Below are positions 1 to 11,297 of a DNA stretch of 64,000 bases, piece by piece. The stretch covers positions 16,867,011-16,931,010 of the forward strand of contig OX422185.1 in assembly GCA_949130485.1 (NCBI GenBank), read 5' to 3'. The position numbers were made by a program, and so were the translations under genes. The DNA comes from Agelas oroides (taxonomy: Eukaryota > Porifera > Demospongiae > Agelasida > Agelasidae). The notes beneath the pieces are model-generated. The model saw only the letters and a list, made by a program, of their open reading frames with translations. It did no database searches and was not told where the DNA came from. Each line of letters begins with the position of its first letter. The stretch's first letter is position 1.

Positions 1-82
1 TTTGTTGTATATGTATAGTACAGTGATACACTTTAGCAATGGGTCTGTACTGAGAATGATGTTCATATTCTCTCCTACTCAG

Positions 83-166
83 CCTCTACTCCAACAGGCT
101 GACAGACAGCAGCGTGGAGAGGTTATGTGAGCTCATCAAGACAGCGAAGTGTCTCAATACACTAGA
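83..166 (+). CDS. Leucine-rich-repeat exon (RI/NLR-type), partial gene
   Basis: An 84-nt exon lies between a splice acceptor (pyrimidine-rich tract ending CTACTCAG at 75-82) and a consensus donor GTAAGT at 167. Read as C-CTC-TAC-TCC it encodes about 28 residues with the pattern L-x-x-N-x-L-T-D, followed by a helix containing L-C-E-L-I and ending L-N-T-L. That is one ribonuclease-inhibitor-type leucine-rich repeat. One repeat per 84-nt exon is typical of RI-like LRR arrays in animal NLR and related genes. Only one exon is in the window; the rest lies to the left or in the gap at 658-857, so the gene cannot be named. No copy of it was seen in unit 2. The LRR call is fairly secure; membership of an NLR immune receptor is only inference. 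Confidence 0.55.
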
Positions 167-657
167 GTAAGTCATGTTCTGGTTGTGATCAGTTCCTAGC
201 AACTGTGTATTATATGGTGTTTGCTGGACTCAACAAACTCTATATCTGCTATTGATAGCTGAAAGGCAAAACACACTAAACTTGAGCAAACACAGTATAG
301 TTCTCAACACAAGAGTGTCTATACTGAGATATGCATACTACAAATATAAACACATGCTAATACCGTAAGTTCCCAAAAATACATCTCCTTCGAGCAAACG
401 CCCTTCCCCCTCTTTAACCCCCAAGTTCTTACATAGATATTTTTCCCGCATGTAAATGCCCCGTATCGTGCATCTTCTCAGCGTGCTTTAGTGAGCTTTT
501 GGTTTAGCTCTGTCATTGATTGTTTGTAAACACGCACACAAAATACTATAGCCTCGTCCACTGGCCACTGCCAAGGTTTTTGCTGCTCACAGTGGAAACA
601 CGAACTTACGTGGGGTCGACCCCTGTTACTACTGATATACAAGTTGCTTCGATGCCT
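167..657. other. Gene-free stretch, probable intron of the LRR gene
   Basis: This stretch follows the splice donor at 167 and runs to the assembly gap. It is AT-rich with no convincing exon. A following LRR exon may be hidden in the gap. Confidence 0.3.
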
Positions 658-857
658 NNNNNNNNNNNNNNNNNNNNNNNNNNNNNNNNNNNNNNNNNNN
701 NNNNNNNNNNNNNNNNNNNNNNNNNNNNNNNNNNNNNNNNNNNNNNNNNNNNNNNNNNNNNNNNNNNNNNNNNNNNNNNNNNNNNNNNNNNNNNNNNNNN
801 NNNNNNNNNNNNNNNNNNNNNNNNNNNNNNNNNNNNNNNNNNNNNNNNNNNNNNNNN
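658..857. other. Assembly gap (200 N)
   Basis: Exactly 200 N characters. The left boundary of duplicated unit 1 lies in or next to it, because the first bases after the gap already match the start of unit 2 at about 29808. Confidence 0.99.
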
Positions 858-864
858 CTGTGGG

Positions 865-1807
865 CTTTATTTAGAGTTACACGTAACAACACTCAAGTAC
901 GGTATAAGCAACATTCCAAATGTCTATGTAATGCAAAAATTAATAGAAGCCTCTAAGATCACATGAACAAACATTCCAAATGTCTATGTAACGAAGAAGT
1001 ACTATACACCAATTAATTAAGCCTCTACATAATAACAACAGCGCAATTGAGAAGTGTTATAATAACAACATCAAATATGAACAAACATTCAATTAAATGA
1101 TAGAAACTCAACCTAATAACAACATTAGATCACTAGAAACCTTCACAAACCACAACATCAAGCCATTTATTGAGTTAGCAATAATCAGTAATTGGACATT
1201 TGTAAATTATCTATCATTAGCAAACCCTACCTAGACTAATTAGGGACAGAAAATATTGACAATACTGCAAGCTACATACATTCTTAAGATTCCTAACTTG
1301 TACTTCTGTCAGGGTAATGATAGCTCTTAACCCATCAAAATGCATGCTGTCAATCAAACAGTGAATATAAAGTTAGCCTTGCTCCCAGGCTCCCCTGCTC
1401 CGGAACGAGAACATTGAAGTTGTGCAGGTGGGGAGAGTCTGGTATTTTCTCTCAGGTGAGCAGGGTCAAAGGTTGAAAGACCTTAATTGTGTGTGGGCAT
1501 ACCTGAAGACTCAGAACAGCAGAAAGAGCAAAGGTAGTGGGTGACTTACTTCACATATATAACTAGTGAGGGGTGAATAATATTCCTACACACCAAGCAT
1601 TGAGTGTATATAGTTAGATGAACAGTGTGCAATACGTTGCATTCCTGTTCCCAAAATTCTGGCTGCTTTTGATTATGCAACCCTACTTAGACTAATTACG
1701 TCCAGAAGACATGAAATAATGAGATTTACAGGTTCGTTATGAGCAAAAATTTGAAAGCAACTTACGTATGTACTTAAATACCTTCCGTTTTTCATGCATT
1801 GTGGGCA
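865..1807. other. Gene-free AT-rich stretch
   Basis: No exon-like frame was found. It contains old repeat relics, for example 1380-1470, which resembles the TAGCCTCG foldback interior and recurs at 31510-31600. The whole stretch is homologous to 29808-31870. Confidence 0.4.
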
Positions 1808-1999
1808 ATATAACCCGTTACCCCAGGCAACATCTAAGAATGTTGCCCATATCTCTCTTGTACAGTGATGTTGCCTAGGTAACAGGTTATATAATAGTTA
1901 TATCCCTCCCTGGGGGGTGGTCGTTTTATACATTGGTGTCAGGCTACGCCCACACCAATGTGTAAAACGACCACCCCCCAGGGAGGGATATAACTATTA
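1808..1999. mobile_element. Compound double-palindrome foldback element
   Basis: Two adjacent hairpins. The first has arms of the type ACCTAGGCAACAT / ATGTTGCCTAGGTAAC. The second has arms around TATCCCTCCCTGGGG and its complement, with a central loop near CACATTGGTGTC. Unit 2 has the empty site at about 34771-34777 (GTGGGCA followed directly by TAAGAGCACC), so the two palindromes were gained or lost as one unit. Confidence 0.75.
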
Positions 2000-2034
2000 C
2001 TAAGAGCACCATGCAAACCTGAGAACAGTTAGAA

Positions 2035-2152
2035 TTTGCTTGCTAATTGCCTCATTGCTTGCTAATTGCCTCATTGCTTGCTAATTGCCTCATTGCTTGC
2101 TAATGGCTTCATTGCTTGCTAATTGCTTCATTGCTTGCTAATTGCTTCATTG
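2035..2152. repeat. 19-bp minisatellite (TTGCTTGCTAATTGCCTCA)n, about 6 copies
   Basis: About six head-to-tail copies of a 19-bp unit with C/T and T/G variants. The homologous site in unit 2 (about 34811-34832) has a single copy, so the array expanded in unit 1 or contracted in unit 2. Confidence 0.85.
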
Positions 2153-2159
2153 GGGCTAT

Positions 2160-3720
2160 ACTTTGTGCGACTTGGACTATGGAATCCGCAACAAAAGAAA
2201 CTGGAACACATTTCACATTTCAAGGAGAACCAGCTAGGAAACCTCAGTAACTCGACAAACCTTTGATTTGCATGAGGAAAACTGATATGAGCCAAAGTAG
2301 CAATTAGCGTTAGTATCCAGCCCATTTTAAGAATTGTACACCAAATAAATGATGCAAATTGAATAGACAATACAAGCTCAATTTTTTGAATTCCAAACTT
2401 GTACTTCCTATCAGCAACTGCCCATGCAACCGTGTTAATTCACAACTGATGCAAATCTGTCAGGTAACGATAATTCATAACCTATATTATACCCCCCATC
2501 AAAAGACATTCAGCCAATCAAGCAGTGAATAATCAACAGATAGTCTTCTAGAAGAGATCTAGCCATGCTCTCAGGCTCACTCTTGAATGCCAACATTGAA
2601 ATCGTGAGGGTGGGAAAAGCCTTGTACCTTTTCTCGTGTGAGGGACGTCAAAGTAGAAGAACCCGTACTGCTACACAGGTTTTGCTGCAATATTTTAAAT
2701 TCCCCCAAGTGTCAAGTGTACATTACATCATTTCCTGTCCTATGAATATATTGCACAATATTACAGTCAGTATGTGGCGTCATGGGACTACCTGTACAAT
2801 GAATATATAGGATTGCCACTTCAAATCCTGCACAAAGTTAATTTCTGCTACGGACTGCACATGAGTGTCAGACAGACTCTTTTACTTTTTTTTTCATAAA
2901 TTTGCTTCCAATCATAATAGTGGTACAAAACCCAACCTAGTCTACATTATAGATAGTTTTGTGTAAGAGTAAAAGTAGATGAATATTGTGAGGCTTGGAT
3001 TCATCACTAGTCAAGGCTAAGACAAAAATTTTTTCTTTTATTATTATTTTCATAAATTTGCTTCCAAAGAAGGACCTTAACTGCATGTGGGGACTCAGCA
3101 CAGCAAAAAGAGTGAAGCCATTTGGCTATTATTTACTAGACAAAACATGTTGCTCAACAAACTATACGTTCAAACATTAGGTGTGTAGAATATTTCTGAT
3201 TTCACCATGCTCACACTGGCCTGATGTCTTTGGAACTGACATGAACCATGGAATATTGTAGGGCGTCCATGATGGCTGTGGTTACTTCCCTCCCAGTCAA
3301 TACCCAGTAATCAATACGTAAGGGATTCAATTCTGTGTGTGCATTGATTCATAAAGCCTTTGAAGAAGCCATCAGTTAAAAGACGGAATTTACTCATTTC
3401 TGTGTCAAACACTTTTAAAAAAGCCCTAGACTGAGGTCTTGTCTATCACAGACAGTTACCAATTTCATCAAATCCATACACGTTACATTTTGTCTAAAGT
3501 TTAGAAACTTTATTGTATCCCTACTCAGCATTGCTAGGCACCAATGCATAAAAAGTAATTGGTATAAAGATAACATTTGTGCACATATGTAGCTACTTTA
3601 AATATTCCAGTTTCCAGCATGTCGCATGTATTTATTTTGGGTCAAAAAATTAATTTTATACCATGAAACCATTCAAAGGAAGAATGTAGAAGCATTGTGC
3701 ATAGCTAGTACCTTTTCCCC
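2160..3720. other. Gene-free stretch
   Basis: No supported exon. 2560-2660 resembles 35200-35290 and is another decayed relative of the foldback interiors. From about 2900 to 3720 no counterpart was seen in unit 2. Confidence 0.3.
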
Positions 3721-3894
3721 CCAGCTATGAATACCGTTTCCTGTCAGTGTCGGCTGCTGCACTGGCGGCGCCTCCCGGGGATATGATCCGGGAGTATACG
3801 AGTAGTAACCGAGCACCGGCCGGGGAATCCACTCGTTGTTTACAGTCGTGTAGCCATCCGTACAACTTCCGGCGTTTCTATTGTAGTGCGGAAG

Positions 3895-3902
3895 TGACGT
3901 CA
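3895..3902. promoter_or_regulatory. CRE-like palindrome TGACGTCA in a CpG-rich segment
   Basis: A perfect cAMP-response-element palindrome in a locally CpG-rich segment (about 3750-4120) unlike the AT-rich surroundings. This is compatible with a promoter, and the short frame at 4034 starts 130 bases downstream. Promoter function is inferred only. Confidence 0.35.
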
Positions 3903-4033
3903 CGACATAAAATGGCGCTGAAAGTGTCGAAGAACCCGGCTAGCTGAGATTGTGTGCAGCTAGCATCACACCGCCGATCCGAAGAAAGTCGCCGTTTCAA
4001 ACGAAAGTGGGATGATTGTAGTAAGCTATTTTG

Positions 4034-4192
4034 ATGGCGTATATATGTAAAATTACGCTGAATGGAAATCCCGCTCCGATGTTCTGCCGACCTGATGGGG
4101 ATGATGGAAGTGTGTGTCAACTCTTTGGCTGTCTGGCTCCCAGAAGGAAAGGTTTGCAGTTACAATATTCTATTTACAGATACTTCCAGTAG
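4034..4192 (+). CDS. Possible first exon or small protein of 52 residues
   Basis: A 53-codon frame starts MAYICKITLN just downstream of the CpG-rich CRE segment. It has four cysteines and no signal peptide. The codons up to about 4150 look more protein-like than the tail, so it may be a first exon whose donor was missed. No homologue is recognised and no unit 2 copy was found to test conservation, so this is a weak call. Confidence 0.2.
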   Translation: MAYICKITLNGNPAPMFCRPDGDDGSVCQLFGCLAPRRKGLQLQYSIYRYFQ

Positions 4193-5480
4193 TATAGAGC
4201 AGATCTATTTGACACAATAGACTGCATGTTGTGGCGGAATGAAATGTGCCAAATTGTTTGTGCTTTCTGTTAGCTTGGACTGTGTAACTGTGTCCACTTG
4301 TGGAACCTCTTCTTCAGTGGGCGTTGGAATCTGAACAGCATGTGGGTTTAGAAGTGACTAGGAGTAGATGTATGTAGTTTGTGAAGGGTTATGACACTTT
4401 TCACAAACCAAATCCGAGAGGGTTGGTCACCCTGGTATGAATGCATGGACTTGGTGACGCATGATCATACAATATCTGTGGTTGGCTTACTATGTTGCTA
4501 AAATGCCACAGTATCACTTCCTCTAGAACATATACTATGTATTTCCCTCAGGTATACACTGGCCAGTGTATATTATCATTTCAGAATTCCGAAGAATCAT
4601 GTGCAAGGTGAGCAATTTGTACACAGTCGCATTCCCAGACTCTTCCCACTTCAACAAAAACTGGACAGCGGTGAAGGCTGGGAATGAGGCTAAAAGAATG
4701 TAGCAAGCTCTCCCTACTTAAACTGAAGGGGAAGGTCAGGGAGATCTCGTCACATGCACAGTGATGTGACGTATGAGTCTGGAAATGAGGCTAGCCTAGT
4801 CAGACATGGCACCTAATGGGTGGAATCCCAGTTCTACACAGAAAAGAATGTAACACTAGCTACAAACTGTGACTAAGATATCAATACCATCTGTGTAGTA
4901 CAAGTGTACGTATAGAGAATTGTGAGGGCTAGTGGTAAAACACTGGCTGTTTAAGCCAGAGGCCTTTGACCAAGGATTTGATTTCCAGCAACTGCCACTT
5001 TTTTCATACTAACATCCAACAAACCGTGCTCACCATTTATGCATAACTATGACAGTTCTTATCCGGTGTTTTTAACTGTAAAATGTGTCCTTTTTTTCAC
5101 AGGCTATAGACATTCACAACTCCACTTTTCCGTTTGAAATGGTTGCTGCTAAGAACAATTATAATAGGTTGACAATAACAGCAGGGCCCACAGCATTGGC
5201 CAGGATGCTTGGCACAGCACAGGCCCCAAAATGTGGCCGATATTCACTTTCACACAACAATTACCTGTATTCTGCATGCATTGTTGTTTGTTGATAATGT
5301 CATCACTTTGATTATCAATTATGTGCACATACATTATTTTGCAGTTACCAAACTTGCAGGTATAAAACTTCTATCCATGTACTACAGTGACTACTGATGT
5401 CATAGCCTACAGTCGTGGCGGAATGAAATGTGCCAAATTGTTTCAGAGTACATGCAAACGCTAAATTTCTCCTGTTTCTG
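4193..5480. other. Gene-free stretch
   Basis: No supported coding sequence. It contains a 29-bp direct repeat beginning GTGGCGGAATGAAATGTGCC at about 4230 and 5415, and the tRNA-like segment listed separately. Confidence 0.3.
4922..4998 (+). repeat. Degenerate tRNA-like sequence (possible SINE head)
   Basis: The order of parts resembles a tRNA: a D-arm/A-box-like GGGCTAGTGG, an anticodon stem CTGGC/GCCAG enclosing a 7-base loop with TTT, then a B-box-like GGATTTGATTTCC. The T before the anticodon is replaced by G and the acceptor ends do not pair well, so a functional tRNA is unlikely. A tRNA-derived SINE head or a pseudo-tRNA fits better. Confidence 0.3.
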
Positions 5481-5634
5481 CGTCCTCGTGGCCGCGATCC
5501 GGGTATTTACCACTCCCACACACGGTCAACCATCTGTACCATGGAACTGTGGTCGCTTTGCGCGCTCGAGTTGCTTCTTGTGGCTGCGCGAACGCTTTTT
5601 GCGGACCCACTCCAGCTCTCGTATTCAACTTTCA

Positions 5635-5642
5635 TGACGTCA
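5635..5642. promoter_or_regulatory. CRE-like palindrome TGACGTCA upstream of the Pro/Cys-repeat gene
   Basis: The palindrome sits in a CpG-rich stretch (about 5490-5850) that precedes the start codon of the repeat-protein gene at 5861. It may be part of that gene's promoter. No TATA box was seen. Confidence 0.3.
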
Positions 5643-5860
5643 TCGCTAAAATAGGAAATGTATTGCGTAAATAGGACTTCCGGTCGGATGGCTACACGAC
5701 TGTTTATGTGGGCGTCATACTTCTTTATATGGCAAGTGTACAATTGTTACCGTTTCGTGTCGCTCTGTCGCCGCAACGTGACGTGCAAGTGAAGCTAGAG
5801 TTCCGAGTTGGGAAGCGCGCGACAAACCCACGAACTCGGTTCGTTGTGCAGTTTATGACA

Positions 5861-6678
5861 ATGACAACTTCTACCGGACTTGTTCCCCAGTTGCAGAAAG
5901 ACAAAGTGGATAGACATTCAACTATAACGGACCCATCAGCCGCTGCAAACCGCACGCCGTCGAGATGTGATTTCGCTCGGCAGTGTATCCGAGCCGCGTC
6001 ACTATGTGACACAGCAGAAACTGGACCGCATTTCTCGGCAGAGCTGGTTATGACACTCTGCCAACCTCCCCCCGTTGCGATCAACAGCCCTCGAATGGCT
6101 GCCACTCCTCCCGCCACACAGACAGGCAACTGTGACTGCTCGGTATGCCGCGCAGGGTTTCGCCCGTCACCGTTTGCCGCAGCAGAAACTGGGTCAAATT
6201 TACCGGCAGAACTGGTGATGATAACCCGCCAACCTCCTCCCTTTGCACTGAACGGACCTCTGCAAGGACCCCAATACAGAATGGATGCCCCTCCTCCCCT
6301 TCCACGGAGATGCAGCTGCGACCATTCGGTGTGCACGGGGTTCTGCCCTTCGCGTGTGCGACAGTAGAAACTGGACCAAATTCACCGGCAGAACTGGCTA
6401 TCGTATCCCACCAACCTCCTCCCGTTGTGCAACAGAGAATGGACGCCTCTCCTCCTGCGCATGCTCCACGGAGATGCAGCTGCGATTGTTTGGTGTGCAC
6501 GAGGTTCTGCCGGTCGTATATGAGCTTTCGACCATGCATGTCTGCATGCCACACCCCCACAGTAGAGGAAAGTACTGGACAGAATCATACCACCAGCTGC
6601 CAGCTTTGCCCACTGTGGATGACAGCGCCTGTGCAGGAGTCGCTGAGTGGGTACGAGGGACCCTCTGCCCTCGTATGA
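5861..6678 (+). pseudogene. Pro/Cys-rich tandem-repeat protein, unit 1 copy, frameshifted
   Basis: No known family recognised. From Met at 5861 (in-frame Met also at 5855) the frame runs to a stop at 6365-6367 and encodes MTTSTG followed by two modules. Each module has a T/A-E-T-G-x-x-x-x-A-E-L-V-M box, a PPP stretch and a Cys cluster such as CSCDHSVCTGFC. A third module, almost identical to that in unit 2, continues in another frame (about 6350-6678, ending SALV). The modules are thus interrupted by a frameshift near 6350 relative to the intact unit 2 copy. No intron signal clearly bridges it. It could be a pseudogene, a sequencing error, or a short protein. Confidence 0.55.
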
Positions 6679-7022
6679 ATGGTCACCACAAAGATTTCAC
6701 TTGAACTATACCTTCGGTTGTGTCCGCTTCTACTGCTTTCAGTCAACGTATATTGATTTAATCCCTCCCTTCACCCCCCCAATTCCACTTGATCCACTAC
6801 ATTGTATCTTCTCTTTGTTTTGGACTTAATTTAGAATTTTTTATTTTGTCGATGTCACTAATTGTAGCTGTGTTTTCGTTGGCCTTAATTTCTGTACGTA
6901 CTTCACCTATACACACAAATTGTTTTCATTCTTGAATGTATGTGCGTAAGACATATCACTATTTTGCTACAGTGTACCCCAAGCTGTTCACAGACTGACC
7001 CAGAGTTTAGTTGTCCCGTTGA

Positions 7023-7118
7023 TAATAGACCTATGAAGAAGAGATTGGAAACGCCCATTTTTTATTTGCAATTTACTATTCCAGAGTGTGTTGTCAATCC
7101 CTTCTCTGTAGGTCTATA
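7023..7118. mobile_element. Short TATAGACC-type foldback
   Basis: Arms AATAGACCTATGAAGAAGAG and the complement of CTTCTCTGTAGGTCTATA enclose about 50 bases. It is shared with unit 2 (about 36867-36962), so it predates the duplication. Confidence 0.55.
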
Positions 7119-7394
7119 ATCTTTGGTTGTCCCATGCTCACATCCCACTTTCTCATGAGGAAAAGGGTCTGGTGACTATTGAGTGCTTTCTTGATTACTA
7201 CTTGAATATTCAAATCATATCAAACAACCACATATTCAAGAGCCAGTACTACCAGCATGTAATGAAAAGAAGCCAGTACTACCAGCATGCAATGAAAAGA
7301 AGCCAGCATGCTGTGAAGCCATATAATATGCCTTAGTGTCTGTATGCTAACAAGAACACACACACACAATAATCCACAAAGCACTCCTCTAAGA

Positions 7395-8018
7395 TAGCCT
7401 CGTTCCCAGGCCCCGCCCAGCTTTCCGTCACTTGCAGTACGGAAAAGCGGTAGAGGGCCTGGAATAATTCATCACGTGAGTGACGTAGGGGTAGAGAGAA
7501 GGGTAGAGAGGACTTAATTGAGCGTAGGCGGATCGTCGACGTGCCCACGCACGTAGTTGATCGATAATCGACAGTACACGTAGCTGTTTTGTAGTAGGAG
7601 CCCATTCTGGCAGTTTTTTCGAACAATAAGCGCAGAGAAAACTTGAGCAAAGCCTAGGAAAGGGCCGCCTTGGCGTTTAATAGCGCCTTGAAAGCCATTC
7701 TCCGGGGTCTACAGCGGTCAGTTTGCCAGGTAAGCGAGTAGGTTAGCGTGATTTTCGAATGTACGGGTCTGTGTAAGCTCACCATAGCTTTCCGTACTGC
7801 CAAGTAATGTAGCATAGTGCCGTCTAGTTCCATTCTGTTGGCCATAAAGCTATCGCAACTGTATTCTGTCCATACAGCGTGGGCGAGTTCATTCGTTCAC
7901 CCACATGTAATTAAGTTCTCTCTACCTATGACGTTTCTCACGTGATAAATTTTACCAGGCTCTCCCCTTTCCTTTCGATTTTTCGTTCGCGCGCAGGGAG
8001 AGCCTGGGAACGAGGCTA
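7395..8018 (+). mobile_element. TAGCCTCG foldback element, 624 bp, 9-bp TSD
   Basis: Ends TAGCCTCGTTCCCAGGC and its inverse complement GCCTGGGAACGAGGCTA. It is flanked by a perfect 9-bp duplication CCTCTAAGA (7386-7394 and 8019-8027). The homologous unit 2 site (about 37225-37240) is empty. No transposase frame is present; the open frames inside it are not supported as genes. Confidence 0.9.
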
Positions 8019-8027
8019 CCTCTAAGA

Positions 8028-10181
8028 ACTACTGCATGAAAAATCTGCCACGGTTTTATGGGACGCGGTTTAGAATTGGGAAATAGACAGGTATGTGTGC
8101 ACTGCAGCTATGAGCAAAATGCAAGCAAAATAGTGCTACATCACTTCCCTACAATCAGTGACAAGTGAGAGAGCAAGGTAAAAGATTGGCTGTACTGCTG
8201 TCACAATTGCTCTCCGGAAGAGGTTGGCCTCACCATTTGAAAACCGTGTATAGCATGTCGACATCTAATGACTTAGCAATAAGTCTCAACAAGTCCACAG
8301 ACTATTCTACTGAGACTTCTTAAACATCTCATAAGGCAACAAAGTTCTGGAATATGGAACAACGTACAGTTCATCACTTGGCTAGTTACAGTGTTTTGTA
8401 TCCTTTTCACTCCTATGGTCAGTCGTATACAGTGCATCTGTGATGATGACCCATTAACCTCATGGCATACTATCATCTCAATTCCCTCCATTGATCAAAT
8501 CCGCCTCCTGAACCTAAACATTATGTAGCCACAGTACTCTACCCAACCACTATACAAAGTTTTCCACTTCTGTTTACTGGTTTGTACAAACTTTCTTGTA
8601 CATACAGTTTACCAAAAAGTTTGATGTCCCAAGATAGGATTCCTGGTTATTATAAGAGAGTACACAATTGTGTAACAGCTACAGTTGAAGAAACCCCAAA
8701 CCAACAATGTTGACATTGTGGGAGTACATGTAAGTGCTACAAGGCACCTCAGACTGTATAAATAGAGTGCTTCCTCATCACAATATCAGATTACAAGAAT
8801 GTGGGCAAGTCCTGTCTGTCCTCTCTTGATGTGTACTGTTCACACATTCAGTTGCACAATCGACAGTACATGTAGCGGTCATTTCTATAAAATTTAATAG
8901 TATGTGTGGTGAAGGCTTGAGGGAAGCCTGGAATAGAGTCATGTGTCCAATGCCTCTTTGCAGGGCTCCATTTAGAAATTTTGTTAAGGGGGGAAAAATT
9001 GAGTATTGAAATTTCTGGTGAGTGACAATCCAAGTTGGTATGCTGCGGTAATGAATGGGTAACTACTTATAAACCCTGAAGAGGGGGGGGGGAGGAATCC
9101 TGTAAAATGGGGGCAAATGCCCCCTCCCCCCAATGAAATCCTGTCTTTGGAAGTCATTCTCCGAAATGAAAAAACATCAGTTTTGCAGGTAAGTGGTCAA
9201 GTCAGCATAATCCCTCACTTTGGGTGTTCTGTCAGCCATTAAGCTAAACAAGTACAATTTAGACAAAACTAGCAGCAAAGAGTGGGTGAGTTTATTTGTT
9301 TACACACATGCATACTATACATGTGACTATCTAAATTTCACCAGTTTCTATTTTCACATTCATCCACAAGGGGAGAGGCTAAGAACAAGGTGGTGATACA
9401 GTAGATTGTGCAACAAGCATAGCTGATTAGTGGAAAACCACAATTAATTTACTGTGTATGAACCAAGAGGAATGGTATGTTGAAGCTGGAAAGATTATCA
9501 GATTCATATGTGTAAATCAATATTGTGGTTCTTTGAAGGTTAATGGCACTATTAACTAGGGTCAACATGAGAAACTGGGAGGTGGGGTAGGCAGACAGCA
9601 AATCTGCTGAGCATGCGCAGAAGCCACGTGAAACAAGCCTCACATGTCAGACTAGCTCTCAATAGCGTATCCCACCCTCTCAAAACCCTTCTTTAAGAAG
9701 TGTTACAGAAGCTATGTCAGTTTTATTTCGGTGGATGTCTCTAACAATAAGTCCACCGTGAAAGGGCTGGGTGAAGCGGAAGTCCCCTTCCAGCTATCCT
9801 CTCCCAAGCTGGGATTAAGGACCATAATTAATAAATGAGAGAAGTAAAGGAAGGGACGGGCAAAGCAAAAGGCAGAAAAGTAACTGCTGTGGCAGCTACG
9901 CCCAGTACCTGACCCACCAAACCTCATTAGAGTTTTAGAGGGAATTAATGATGGCTACATCAGGCAAGGTTCTATACCTATTAACCACTGTTCAGCTTGC
10001 TTGGTACAAGACTTTTGCAATCTGCTGTAGCAAGAGTGATGGCACATGGCAGGTTTCAACCATGAACACATGCAAGTGCCATGAGGTCCCAACTACAGAT
10101 CGGCTGTGTAATTAAATCATGAATCATGGCAATGTCAATTATGCACTTGCCCAATTGAGTGTATCCATTCATGAACATGTT
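8028..10181. other. Gene-free stretch
   Basis: Homologous to about 37240-39430 in unit 2. No exon with splice sites was supported. The C-terminal exons expected for the minus-strand ZDHHC6-like gene could lie here or further left, but none was recognised. Confidence 0.3.
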
Positions 10182-10190
10182 ATGTCAACA

Positions 10191-10815
10191 TAGCCTCGTT
10201 CCCAGGCTCTCCCCGCGCGCGAACGAAAAATCGAAAGGAAAGGGGAGAGCCTGGTAAAATTTATCACGTGAGAAACGTCATAGGTAGAGAGAACTTAATT
10301 ACATGTGGGCGAACGAATGAACTCGCCCACGCTGTATGGACAGAATACAGTTGCGATAGCTTTATGGCCGACAGAATGGGACTAGATGGCACTATGCTAC
10401 ATTACCTGGCAGTACGGAAAGCTATGGTGAGCTTACACAGACCCGTACATTCGAAAATCACGCTAACCTACTCGCTTACCTGGCAAACTGACCGCTGTAC
10501 ACCCCGGAGAATGGCTTTCAAGGCGCAATTAAACGCCAAGGCGGCCCTTTCCTAGGCTTTGCTCAAGTTTTCTCTGCGCTTATTGTTTGAAAAAAACTGC
10601 CAGAACGGGCTCCTACTAAAAAACAGCTACGTGTACTGTCGATTATCGATCAACTACGTGCGTGGGCACGTCGACGATCCGCCTACGCTCAATTAAGTCC
10701 TCTCTACCCTTCTCTCTACCCCTACGTCACTCACGTGATGAATTATTCCAGGCCTTCTACCGCTTTTCCGTACTGCAAGCGACAGAAAGCTGGGCGGGGC
10801 CTGGGAACGAGGCTA
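10191..10815 (-). mobile_element. TAGCCTCG foldback element, 625 bp, inverted copy of 7395-8018
   Basis: The same element as at 7395-8018 in the opposite orientation, with few differences. It is flanked by the perfect 9-bp duplication ATGTCAACA (10182-10190 and 10816-10824). The unit 2 site near 39439 is empty. Confidence 0.9.
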
Positions 10816-11297
10816 ATGTCAACATAGTGTATTGATTGAGTTTCAATACGTGTATCTTGACTTGTACGTCTTCGTGTGCATGGCAATGATCACTCTTAAT
10901 GCTCAGCTAAGCATTTTTCTTTCTCAAAGATGTGGCGCTGTTTACAAGATGTGGTATAAGCTCTCTTCTGAATCATAAATATTATGACAGGTATATGTAC
11001 AGTAGCGTACAGTCAAATCCGTATTTTAATGTCCATTGCTATTTATGGTCTGCACCGCTTTCGAATTGTTCACACTTACAGCAGGTTATATATTTTTTTC
11101 CCAGACTACTAGCTAGTCAAGTCATCAGAACACCACAACATACTGCACCGTCACACACGTACGTAACAAACTCACTGCTTGTAGTTTCTTTAGCTTCTTC
11201 TGTTCCAATTGTTCAATCTGTGAAAATTCGAATTTTTATATAGTTTGTAAACACATTCAAATTATACATGCTGCTGTGTTGGATATCAATACCTGGG

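Noticed and set aside
520-966. Frames spanning the N gap
   Set aside because: Openness is produced by the unknown bases.
5725-6336. 203-codon minus-strand frame opposite the Pro/Cys-repeat gene
   Set aside because: Shadow of the repetitive plus-strand gene; the plus strand has the repeated modules and an intact unit 2 copy.
10268-10555. 95-codon frame inside the foldback at 10191-10815 (and relatives at 7333-7845)
   Set aside because: Lies wholly in a MITE with no homology and is not kept intact in the twin element.
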